From positions 2,223,630 to 2,287,629 of the forward strand of contig NZ_LT799418.1 of NCBI RefSeq assembly GCF_900162725.1: a stretch of DNA of 64,000 nt, written 5' to 3'. Both the position numbers and the translations under genes were made by a program. The notes under the pieces were generated by a model. The model worked only from the letters and a program-made list of their open reading frames with translations, was not told the DNA's origin and ran no database searches. Shown here piece by piece: positions 1-6,931 of the stretch (positions are counted from its first letter, which is position 1; the number at the start of each line of letters is the position of its first letter). This stretch comes from Parabacteroides sp. Marseille-P3160. Lineage in GTDB: Bacteria; Bacteroidota; Bacteroidia; Bacteroidales; Tannerellaceae.

Positions 1-1727
1 AGCATATATTCGTAAAATGTATTAAAGGACGGTACGATAGAGCGGTCAGCCCTGGTACGCTCGATATACGCCGATACCGCGCTACCAAGTTCGCCGCTTT
101 CGGTCTTGCTGACCTTATCATCTTCGGATTTCCAGAGGGTCAAAAGCAATGTTTTAATGCTGTCTTTTTTCTCTACATCGAACTTGTAATCGTCTGTGTA
201 AAAAGGATTAAAAGAAATCGGATTTTCTTCCGTGTATGTAAAATAGATGCCGTCCTGCCCTTTGGTTTTCCGGCGCACCATTTCACACAATCCCTGATAG
301 GAGTTACCCGTATCGACCAAGACAACGTGCGTACCCTGTTCCCAATACTGGCGGACGAGGTGGTTCATAAAAAAGGATTTACCGCTACCGGATGGCCCCA
401 ACACGAATTTATTTCGGTTGGTGGTAATCCCGCGTTTCATAGGTAAATCCGATATATCCACATGAAGCGGTTTACCGCTCACACGGTCGCACATCTTAAT
501 GCCGAAAGGAGAAAGCGAACTTTGATAGTTGGTTTCTTCGGTAAAGAAACACAGGGCAGGTTCGATGAACGTATAAAAACTTTCCTCACTCGGAAAATCC
601 CCCGCATTGCCCGGCATGGCAGCCCAATAGAGCGTAGCCGCATCCGTTGTATTATGGCGGGGCTTGCACTCCATTAAGGCAAGCTGGCTGCCGACATCGT
701 TACGGATATGCTTTAGTTCCTCCGCATCTTCCGACCATGCCATCACATTGAAATGCGCCCGTACCGAAGTAAGCCCGAAGCTGTGCGCTTCGTTCAGGTA
801 TTTATCGACCCACTCTTTGTTGATTTGGTTTCCACGACTGTACCTTGATAGCGATTGCATATTGCGGGCTGACTTCTCAAACTTCCGCAGGTTCTCCGCC
901 GAATCGTCCAGAAAAATGTACTGGTTATATACATGGTCGCATGAGAGCAGCAACCCTACGGGTGCTGCAAACGACAGTCGGCAGTCGCTCCGGTCAGTCG
1001 ATAGCTTTTCATACCGCATATCCGTTCCGACCGTTCCGGGCAAATCCTCCACATCGGAAATCGTATGCAGGCATACTTTCTTTTCTCCGATACGCAGACC
1101 GTCCGCTCCAAGTTCCATATCCTCTAAACAAGTCGTATCGTCCAACGAGAGGGCAAAGTATTTCTCCACCAATCCGGGCTGGTTCTCCGTTCCCGTGATC
1201 TCGTCCGAAGTAAGGCGGGTAAGGCTTATAAATCCCGAATCGTTTACAATTCGCTCGAACTGCCCGACCGCCTCCAAAAACCGTGTAGCCGTGTCCTTGT
1301 TTACCTCTTTGGGAATAATGTTCCCACGACAAAGCGATGAGAAATTGCTCTGCATTCTCATTCGCTCTTTAGTCGTTTTTGTCAGGAACAGGAAACAGCT
1401 ATGGTTCAGGTAGGGACGTTCGTTAAAGTGGCGTTCAAACGAGCGGGACAGGAAGCTCATATCTTCCTTATCCGTTTCCGGTTTGTAGGTTTCCTTTACG
1501 AACCAGTCCTGCTTTTGAATAATTGAATAGTCGGGTAAAACCTTAATCGCTTTCGCCCAAGCCGAGTGTATGGCTTCATATTCTAGGGCGGTAACGGTAA
1601 ACAGTTCCGGCAGATCGACACGGAAGGCTACCGTTATATCCGCGTTTTTACTGATGATGCAGCCGTGTTCCACAGCCAGTAGCGGGAACTTGCTTTCGAT
1701 GGTCGCCGCTTTCAATATATTACGCAT
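1..1727 (-). CDS. traG: TraG-family conjugation ATPase (VirB4-like), 3' end outside window
   Basis: Cytoplasmic ATPase that powers the type IV secretion channel of Bacteroides conjugative transposons. About 575 residues are visible, starting MRNILKAA and open to the left edge. A Walker A motif (GPSGSGKS) lies near residues 443-450, followed by VVLVDTG-like and YTEENPISFNP stretches typical of the TraG/VirB4 P-loop domain. The start at 1727 is supported by an AGGAGG ribosome site directly upstream and an 8-bp overlap (ATGCGTAA) with traF, which implies translational coupling. It is the last visible gene of the leftward tra operon. In this family traG is the VirB4-like ATPase, not the coupling protein; that role belongs to mobC here. 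Confidence 0.9.
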   Translation of the reverse strand, partial: MRNILKAATIESKFPLLAVEHGCIISKNADITVAFRVDLPELFTVTALEYEAIHSAWAKAIKVLPDYSIIQKQDWFVKETYKPETDKEDMSFLSRSFERHFNERPYLNHSCFLFLTKTTKERMRMQSNFSSLCRGNIIPKEVNKDTATRFLEAVGQFERIVNDSGFISLTRLTSDEITGTENQPGLVEKYFALSLDDTTCLEDMELGADGLRIGEKKVCLHTISDVEDLPGTVGTDMRYEKLSTDRSDCRLSFAAPVGLLLSCDHVYNQYIFLDDSAENLRKFEKSARNMQSLSRYSRGNQINKEWVDKYLNEAHSFGLTSVRAHFNVMAWSEDAEELKHIRNDVGSQLALMECKPRHNTTDAATLYWAAMPGNAGDFPSEESFYTFIEPALCFFTEETNYQSSLSPFGIKMCDRVSGKPLHVDISDLPMKRGITTNRNKFVLGPSGSGKSFFMNHLVRQYWEQGTHVVLVDTGNSYQGLCEMVRRKTKGQDGIYFTYTEENPISFNPFYTDDYKFDVEKKDSIKTLLLTLWKSEDDKVSKTESGELGSAVSAYIERTRADRSIVPSFNTFYEYM

Positions 1728-2055
1728 CGCGCACCTCCTTCTTTTTAGGGCGTTGGAACAAGCGGCGGGAATTTTTGCGGTTTATCAGGTAGCGCGGGTG
1801 CTGCCGTTTTGCCAGCACTTTCATTAATCCGTGTTCTCCGTATTTCGCATTCAGGTTGAAAGTCAGCCATACCAAAACGGATGCGGCAATAACGCCAAAG
1901 CCGATACATACCCATTGGTCTATGCCGATCATGTACAGAATGACAAAAACTACGAATACAGCCAACAGACCACCCGCAAAGATGAACAGATATTGCGCCT
2001 TCAAACCCTTAAATTCTACACTCTTGCCAATGCCTTTATTAATATTATGCTCCAT
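1720..2055 (-). CDS. traF: Conjugative transposon protein TraF (DUF4133, VirB3-like)
   Basis: Small inner-membrane protein of 111 residues with two adjacent hydrophobic segments (about residues 23-45 and 48-66) separated by a short polar turn, then a basic C-terminal tail. This is the layout of DUF4133/TraF proteins, thought to be VirB3-like subunits of the mating channel. It lies 25 bp downstream of traE and overlaps traG by 8 bp, as in other Bacteroides elements. The family assignment rests on size, topology and gene order. Confidence 0.85.
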   Translation of the reverse strand: MEHNINKGIGKSVEFKGLKAQYLFIFAGGLLAVFVVFVILYMIGIDQWVCIGFGVIAASVLVWLTFNLNAKYGEHGLMKVLAKRQHPRYLINRKNSRRLFQRPKKKEVRDA

Positions 2056-2080
2056 TTCGTTTTATCGTTTTTGAAATGGG

Positions 2081-2383
2081 TTACAGGAAGAAGGAGCGTA
2101 GGATGGTGGCGGCGACAATCAAGAAGATACACGCGCCGAACCAAGAGGCGGCGGTTTTCGATGTATCGGGGTCGCCGGAACTGAACTTGTTATATACTTT
2201 GATTCCGCCGATCAAGCCGACAACGGCTCCGATGGCGTAAATCAATTTTGTGCCGGGATCGAAATACGAAGTTACCATGTTGGTAGCTTCGGTAATACCT
2301 CCGATACCGTTGCCTTGTGCAAGGGCGGATGATGCGGCAGCGAAAATGAAGGCTGCCGACATAAGAATTTTTTTCTTTGTCAT
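2081..2383 (-). CDS. traE: Conjugative transposon protein TraE (DUF4134, VirB2-like pilin candidate)
   Basis: A 100-residue protein with a cleavable-looking signal peptide (MTKKK..., hydrophobic core, SSALAQ at about residue 22) and two further membrane segments (about 47-63 and 82-99). The GGI-rich first hydrophobic helix and the short length are typical of DUF4134/TraE, the likely VirB2-type pilin of this transfer system. It precedes traF by 25 bp. It is separated from the upstream traD-like gene by 152 bp holding a strong hairpin (2401-2430) and a copy of the ACCACTAAAAGAT motif, so it may be controlled separately from the first three genes. Confidence 0.87.
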   Translation of the reverse strand: MTKKKILMSAAFIFAAASSALAQGNGIGGITEATNMVTSYFDPGTKLIYAIGAVVGLIGGIKVYNKFSSGDPDTSKTAASWFGACIFLIVAATILRSFFL

Positions 2384-2400
2384 ACGATTTTTTGATTAAT

Positions 2401-2430
2401 GGTACAGGGGGTGGAACAGCCCCCTGTACC
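2401..2430 (-). promoter_or_regulatory. Perfect 11-bp hairpin in the traE leader
   Basis: GGTACAGGGGG (2401-2411) pairs perfectly with 2420-2430 around an 8-nt loop, 18 bp upstream of the traE start. It has no downstream T tract on the minus strand, so it is more likely an mRNA processing, stability or attenuation element than a simple terminator. Confidence 0.6.
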
Positions 2431-2450
2431 GGAAATGAATAATGTTGTTT

Positions 2451-2477
2451 AACTCAATCTTTTAGTGGTTGGCATCC
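2451..2477 (-). repeat. ACCACTAAAAGAT leader motif, copy C (traE leader)
   Basis: Minus-strand reading GGATGCCAACCACTAAAAGA then TTGAGTT. It matches the copy downstream of topB (15981-16008) over about 27 positions, and the cores ahead of mobA and topB. It lies about 70-95 bp upstream of the traE start. Confidence 0.65.
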
Positions 2478-2535
2478 ATAGCTAACCGTAATCCCGTTCT
2501 TTCATTTTGCTTCGTTTTTTTAATTGTTCCACATC

Positions 2536-3270
2536 CTACGCAAAGCTGCGAACATCAAAATTTTTCGGTGCTTTTACCGCTGGTTCGTCTGTTTCTCCCG
2601 CCTCCCGTTTCTTTCTATGGAAAGCGGAAAAGTAATCGTCCATAAGTGCAGACACCACTTTCTTTTTCGGTTCATCGCCTGCGACCTGTTCAAACATTTC
2701 GGTCTGCCGTATTTCTACCAATATCCGCCCGGCTTCTTCTTTTTCTTCGGATGTTGCATCGTTGGCAGTTTCTACCGTCCGCACCATGCCCGCCAGTTCG
2801 TCAAAGCCAAGTCCAAGTGCCATCGAAACCCCGGCGACCCCTTCGGTATCTTCGTCCTCTGTTTCTTCTTCGTCTATATCTTCATATTCCGGCTCAAATT
2901 CGGGGGCTGTGTTCTCAATTACTAAATTGATTTCGTTTGAATTTTCGTCCGTCATATTTTCGCTTGATACGACTGTTTCCGATTCAACCAAAGGGGGTAT
3001 TACCGGAGCATCTTTTTTGTTTTCGTCAGCAAATATAGGCTCATTTTCAATCCGTTTTTCGTTATGAATCAGCGTGGTAGCTACTGTCCGGGATTGTCTA
3101 AGGTCAAATTTGCTTTTGCCGACTATATCTTCTTTCGGAGCAGAGCGAAACGGGTTGAAAGCGGGATTTTTCGCTGCGTTCTTTTTCCGTTTCTGCATCC
3201 GTTCCCGGAGCAGGTATAGGACAACAACTAATGCGTACAGCATAATGGCTGAAATGATATATCTTTCCAT
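2536..3270 (-). CDS. Conjugative transposon protein, TraD-like
   Basis: A 244-residue protein with one N-terminal membrane helix (about residues 4-20), a basic stretch (RERMQKRKKNAAK), then a long acidic low-complexity middle (many E and D, about residues 80-150) and a C-terminal part with basic patches. No catalytic motif is visible. Position between the DUF3408 gene and traE, together with this single-helix/acidic layout, matches the protein annotated TraD (or TraC) in CTnDOT-like elements; the exact letter is uncertain. A 27-bp stretch of its coding sequence (3074-3100) is nearly duplicated in the oriT-side intergenic region (4827-4853). Confidence 0.65.
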   Translation of the reverse strand: MERYIISAIMLYALVVVLYLLRERMQKRKKNAAKNPAFNPFRSAPKEDIVGKSKFDLRQSRTVATTLIHNEKRIENEPIFADENKKDAPVIPPLVESETVVSSENMTDENSNEINLVIENTAPEFEPEYEDIDEEETEDEDTEGVAGVSMALGLGFDELAGMVRTVETANDATSEEKEEAGRILVEIRQTEMFEQVAGDEPKKKVVSALMDDYFSAFHRKKREAGETDEPAVKAPKNFDVRSFA

Positions 3271-3281
3271 AGCTTTTTCAT

Positions 3282-3686
3282 TTACAGTAAATCGTCCGGG
3301 CGTTGCCGATATACCTCGTTTATTTCTTCCTTATGGAGTTGCAGGTGTTCATTAAGCACCGTATCTATATACCCGCCTACGGAAATATCATTTCCGGCAT
3401 CGACCAAAGCCCTGACAAGTTTTGTGATAACCGCATGAACATCGAAGCTGATATAGACGCACTGCCGTGTTTTGATTTCGTTACGCTTCAAAAAGGTTTC
3501 TTTATATCCTGCCTGCCCGCCGCGCTTACGCTTTGGCGTTTCTTTTTCTTTCGGCTGTTCCGGCGGGCTATCTTCCAACGCAGGTTCAGCGGGTTGGATA
3601 ACCTGCGGATTTGCCCTGTTGTCGGGTTTGGTCTGACCTATGATAAAGTCGGGGTCAAACCCTGATGTATCTACTTTCTTTGCCAT
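3282..3686 (-). CDS. DUF3408 family conjugative transposon protein (TraB-like)
   Basis: A 134-residue soluble protein. The first half is disordered and charged (proline-rich, then KEKETPKRKRGG). The C-terminal half (about residues 65-130) is compact and contains YISFDVHAVITKLVRAL and NDISVGGYIDTVLNEHL, a pattern typical of the DUF3408 domain, which resembles ribbon-helix-helix-type DNA-binding folds. It sits 3 bp after the ParA gene and 11 bp before the traD-like gene, so the three are co-transcribed. A partner role with ParA is inferred from the constant pairing in these elements. Confidence 0.8.
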   Translation of the reverse strand: MAKKVDTSGFDPDFIIGQTKPDNRANPQVIQPAEPALEDSPPEQPKEKETPKRKRGGQAGYKETFLKRNEIKTRQCVYISFDVHAVITKLVRALVDAGNDISVGGYIDTVLNEHLQLHKEEINEVYRQRPDDLL

Positions 3687-3689
3687 AGC

Positions 3690-4463
3690 TTACCCATTTA
3701 TCAATTCCAAAAGCTCATCGGTAAGGGCATCTATATTACTGCCTTTGACAAGGGATTTATCCGCAGGGAATAATGTTGAACGGAACAGGGCTTTGTGATT
3801 GACGGACTGCTCCCTACGAAAACGTTTGCTGTCAGGGATGAAGGTGTTAAGGGCTATAAACCCCAACTCTTTGATAACCCCTTCGTACACCTCATACAAT
3901 TCGGATTTTTCCCTGCCATCGACCAGATTCCATAAAAGCCGTATAGCTTTGATATTGGACTTACCCGTATTCACGATATTGTCCCTTACGACAATCATGT
4001 AGTTAAGTGTACTTTCCATTACCACCCTATCGGCGGCAATCGGAGCAATGATATAATCCATGCTGGCAAGGGCGAGGACTAAATCACGATTGTTCATCGT
4101 ACCGGGCAGGTCGAAGAATACAAAGTCATATTCGCCCTGCTCACAAAGCGTATCGGCATCGCTCAACGCTTTTTCCGTACTGCTCTCAATCACGGGATAG
4201 GCTTTCTTACCTCCCATACGGGTAAATTGCTCATAAGCCATCCCTTTGTAATACTCGTCCTGTTCCACCATTTTGAAATCACGTTCCCGCATCTCCGCGA
4301 TGGAGTGCTGCGGGTAGTCGCAATCCACGATTGCAACATTGAAATCCTTTACATAATGCAGGTAACTTGCGACCAAAACGGTAAGGGTAGTTTTTCCTGC
4401 TCCACCTTTCTGTGTGCTGAATGCTACATACTTCGGCTCTTTTTTACTTACTTCCTTTTTCAT
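3690..4463 (-). CDS. traA: ParA-family ATPase, TraA of the conjugative transposon
   Basis: A 257-residue ParA/MinD-type ATPase. The deviant Walker A motif KGGAGKTTLT is near residues 19-28, VDCDYPQHS (A' motif) near 46-54 and FFDLPGTMNN (Walker B) near 116-125. This protein opens the tra operon in Bacteroides conjugative transposons and probably positions or segregates transfer intermediates. The start follows a leader with a GTACC/GGTAC inverted repeat (4502-4519). All catalytic positions appear intact. Confidence 0.88.
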   Translation of the reverse strand: MKKEVSKKEPKYVAFSTQKGGAGKTTLTVLVASYLHYVKDFNVAIVDCDYPQHSIAEMRERDFKMVEQDEYYKGMAYEQFTRMGGKKAYPVIESSTEKALSDADTLCEQGEYDFVFFDLPGTMNNRDLVLALASMDYIIAPIAADRVVMESTLNYMIVVRDNIVNTGKSNIKAIRLLWNLVDGREKSELYEVYEGVIKELGFIALNTFIPDSKRFRREQSVNHKALFRSTLFPADKSLVKGSNIDALTDELLELING

Positions 4464-4888
4464 TGTTCTGAATGTTTTAATTGTTATTTATTGAATTATC
4501 CGTACCTCTAATTCGGTACTGTTTTTATTCAGTTGGTATTTGATGATATGCTTACTGACTACAATGCTTTCGTATCAGAGGATTGAATTGTATTGATAGT
4601 TCCCCGCTTATTTGATTGTTTACTACAATACATAGTCACAGGACTAAAAATGCAAAGCGATAAACAACTACGACAGCACTTATTTACAACAGTACGACAG
4701 CACGACAGTGCAAATTCAAATCGTTGATTTTTTACCTCTGTAAATTCATAAATCAACGAGGCTTCAAATCCATTTTGACGGCAAATAAACGCCTTCTTTT
4801 TCATACTTGAACTATATTTTCGAGGGGTGGTAGCTTCTGTCCGGCATTGTCTATACTTATTGATATACAGCATATTATTTAATCACCG

Positions 4889-4896
4889 TAACTTTG
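4889..4896 (+). promoter_or_regulatory. Putative -7 box of the mob operon (TAACTTTG)
   Basis: Perfect match to the Bacteroidetes TAnnTTTG consensus, lying inside a 7-bp inverted repeat (CCGTAAC 4886-4892, GTTACGG 4908-4914). A repressor binding the dyad would cover the promoter. No convincing -33 box was found. Confidence 0.4.
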
Positions 4897-4979
4897 CAGC
4901 ATGAAATGTTACGGGGTATTCATGCCGATTTTTAAGATAAGCTCGGCACTCATAAATTGCCCGGCGAAGGGCAGTCTTA

Positions 4980-5125
4980 CATCCCGAAAAATTCGGGACG
5001 AAAAGATGCCCCTTGCGGGCAAAACGTATTTGCATTTTGGCAAATAGCAAGATGTGTTGATTGCAGCAAACTACGTTTTTTGCAGCATCAACCTCTTGCT
5101 CTTCCAGAGGGGATTTTCCTCTCCG
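4980..5125. other. Candidate oriT
   Basis: A cluster of inverted repeats immediately upstream of the relaxosome genes: TCCCGAA-AAA-TTCGGGA (4982-4998), GCCC/GGGC (5008-5020), TTTGC/GCAAA (5029-5044), a long imperfect hairpin bounded by GTTGAT/ATCAAC (5056-5092) and AGAGG/CCTCT (5106-5122). In Bacteroides elements oriT usually lies beside mobA, and relaxosomes recognise such repeats. The nic site cannot be assigned from sequence alone. Confidence 0.5.
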
Positions 5126-5172
5126 AAGTCGGGAAAAATTAAGTCGGCATGAGCCGTCCGTAGCGTTCATAT

Positions 5173-5193
5173 AACCACTAAAAGATTAATGTT
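5173..5193 (+). repeat. ACCACTAAAAGAT leader motif, copy A (mobA leader)
   Basis: AACCACTAAAAGATTAATGT and a final T run directly into the mobA start codon. The same core is ahead of topB and, inverted, in the traE leader and downstream of topB. Confidence 0.65.
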
Positions 5194-5625
5194 ATGAACG
5201 AAGAAAAAAGAGAACCCCGCAAACGGGGAAAGGGGGGCAGACCACCGAAGAACGACCCGGCGAAACATCGGCTGACGGTGAACCTGACGGATACACAGCA
5301 CGCCGGATTTCTTGCCATGTTCGAGCAGTCAGGCGTACAATCACTGTCTGCTTTTATCTCAGCCCGCATCTTTGGCGATGAGTTCCGGGTAGTAAAAACG
5401 GACGCATCGGCTGTCGAATTTACCGCAAAGCTGACCGCATTACACAGCCAGTTTCGGAGCGTTGGCGTGAATTACAACCAGATCGTAAAAGAACTGCACA
5501 GCAATTTCGGGGAGAAAAAAGCACTCGCATTGCTCTACAAATTGGAGAAAGCGACCGTAGAACTGGCGGGAATCGGGCGCGAAGTGATGCAGCTATGCGA
5601 GCAGTTTAAGGCGAAATACCTCTAA
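5194..5625 (+). CDS. mobA: Mobilization protein MobA (relaxosome accessory)
   Basis: A 143-residue protein with a very basic N-terminus (about residues 5-27), a short beta-strand-like LTVNLTDTQHAGF and helices typical of ribbon-helix-helix relaxosome proteins, then a MobC-type C-terminal helical region (VNYNQIVKELHSNF). It would bind oriT and help the relaxase nick. It is 3 bp from mobB, so the two are coupled. The start codon directly follows a conserved leader motif. Naming follows the CTnDOT convention, in which MobA is the accessory factor and MobB the relaxase. Confidence 0.82.
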   Translation: MNEEKREPRKRGKGGRPPKNDPAKHRLTVNLTDTQHAGFLAMFEQSGVQSLSAFISARIFGDEFRVVKTDASAVEFTAKLTALHSQFRSVGVNYNQIVKELHSNFGEKKALALLYKLEKATVELAGIGREVMQLCEQFKAKYL

Positions 5626-5628
5626 AAA

Positions 5629-6897
5629 ATGGTGGCGAAAATTTCTCACGGGAGCAACCTGTACGGCGCACTTTCCTACAATCAGGAGAAAGTGGACGAG
5701 GGTTTAGGTAAGGTTTTGGCGACTAATTTAGTGATTGAACCTGCTGATGGAGCGTTCAACACCTCTGCCTGTATGCAGGATTTTGAGCGGTTTATGCCTT
5801 CACATATCACCACCAAAAACCCCGCAATCCATATTTCACTGAATCCACATCCCGACGATAAGCTGACCGATCAGCAACTATCGGACATCGGGCGTGAATA
5901 CATGGAACGCCTCGGTTATGGCAATCAGCCTTATATAATTTTTAAGCACGAGGACATCGACCGACAGCATATTCACATTGTCGGTTCACGGGTGCAGCCT
6001 AACGGCAGGCCCGTTTCCGACAAAATGGAAAAACGGCGCAGTGCGGCTATTGTAGAAGATTTGGAGCGGAAATACAATCTGATTCCCGCCAAAGGTCAGA
6101 AGCAGGGCGAGGCGTGGCAGCTTGCCCCGGTAAACGTTAGCCATGAGAACTTAAAAAAACAGGTGGCAAACGTTATCAAGCCGCTTTCCGGAATGTACCG
6201 TTTCCAGACACTCGGCGAATATCGCGCCCTGCTATCCTTATATAATGTAGGCGTAGAGGAAATCAAAGGGGAGAATAAAGGCAAGCCTTATAGGGGATTG
6301 GTATATTCAGCATTGAACGATGAGGGCAACCGTATCGGTAAGCCCTTGAAATCCTCCCTGTTCGGCAAAGCTCTCGGTATCGAAGCATTGGAAAAGCAGT
6401 TCGGTAAATCGAAAGAAACGATTAAGGCGGACGGCGTTACAGCCCGTACCCGTACAGTGGTTTCCGAAGCCTTGAACAGTACCCGCACCGAAAGCGAGTT
6501 CCGGGCGGCATTGCAGAAGAAAGGTATTGACTTGGTACTTCGTCGGAATGATGAAGGGCGCATTTTCGGGGCTACGTTTATCGACCACAACGAGCGGGCG
6601 GTATTGAACGGTTCGCGTCTGGGTAAGGAGTTCTCGGCGAATGTCCTTAACGAACGGTTCGCAGATGATTCGCCCCGCGAGGATCTGCAAACACAGCAGC
6701 CGAAGCAGTCCGATAATTTACGACAGACTGATAAATCCGCTACCGACAAACAACCGCAAGCCGGACATTCTACAGTCGAAGATGCAGCGGGCAGCTTGTT
6801 ATCTGTCCTTACCCCCGAACAGCAGGGGCAGGACAACAACCAACCGACCATTAAGCGCAGGAAGAAGAAAAAGCGCAGGTATGGCAGGCAGCTATAA
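5629..6897 (+). CDS. mobB: Relaxase (MobB-type)
   Basis: A 422-residue relaxase. The N-terminal nuclease domain has the expected tyrosine-bearing motif near the start (GALSYNQEKV, Tyr at about residue 18) and the metal-binding histidine motif RQHIHIVGSRV near residues 115-125. The C-terminal half is helical and ends in a basic tail (KRRKKKKRR). It nicks oriT DNA and pilots the strand into the recipient. Upstream it is coupled to mobA; mobC follows after 34 bp. All signature residues look intact. Confidence 0.88.
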   Translation: MVAKISHGSNLYGALSYNQEKVDEGLGKVLATNLVIEPADGAFNTSACMQDFERFMPSHITTKNPAIHISLNPHPDDKLTDQQLSDIGREYMERLGYGNQPYIIFKHEDIDRQHIHIVGSRVQPNGRPVSDKMEKRRSAAIVEDLERKYNLIPAKGQKQGEAWQLAPVNVSHENLKKQVANVIKPLSGMYRFQTLGEYRALLSLYNVGVEEIKGENKGKPYRGLVYSALNDEGNRIGKPLKSSLFGKALGIEALEKQFGKSKETIKADGVTARTRTVVSEALNSTRTESEFRAALQKKGIDLVLRRNDEGRIFGATFIDHNERAVLNGSRLGKEFSANVLNERFADDSPREDLQTQQPKQSDNLRQTDKSATDKQPQAGHSTVEDAAGSLLSVLTPEQQGQDNNQPTIKRRKKKKRRYGRQL

Positions 6898-6931
6898 AAT
6901 TTGAAATAATAACAATTTAATTTTTACGATT

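Larger units (their letters stand above)
4464..5193. promoter_or_regulatory. Divergent tra/mob control region
   Basis: A 730-bp gene-free stretch between leftward traA and rightward mobA. It contains a GTACC/GGTAC dyad (4502-4519) next to traA, direct repeats TACGACAGCAC (4669-4679 and 4693-4703), a near-copy of a 27-bp traD segment (4827-4853), a consensus -7 box inside a dyad (4886-4914) and a run of hairpins (4982-5122). Two reading frames on the minus strand (4559-4873, 4883-5170) have poor composition and no recognisable domain, so I do not call them genes. Confidence 0.6.

Noticed and set aside
664-1413. A 249-codon rightward frame over the traG gene
   Set aside because: It is antisense to a clear VirB4-like coding sequence, has no ribosome site and reads as low-quality Ser/Arg-rich protein.
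4559-5170. Two leftward frames (4559-4873, 4883-5170) in the tra/mob control region
   Set aside because: Cys- and Arg-rich translations without domains, overlapping the hairpin cluster and the likely mob promoter; non-coding control DNA explains the region better.
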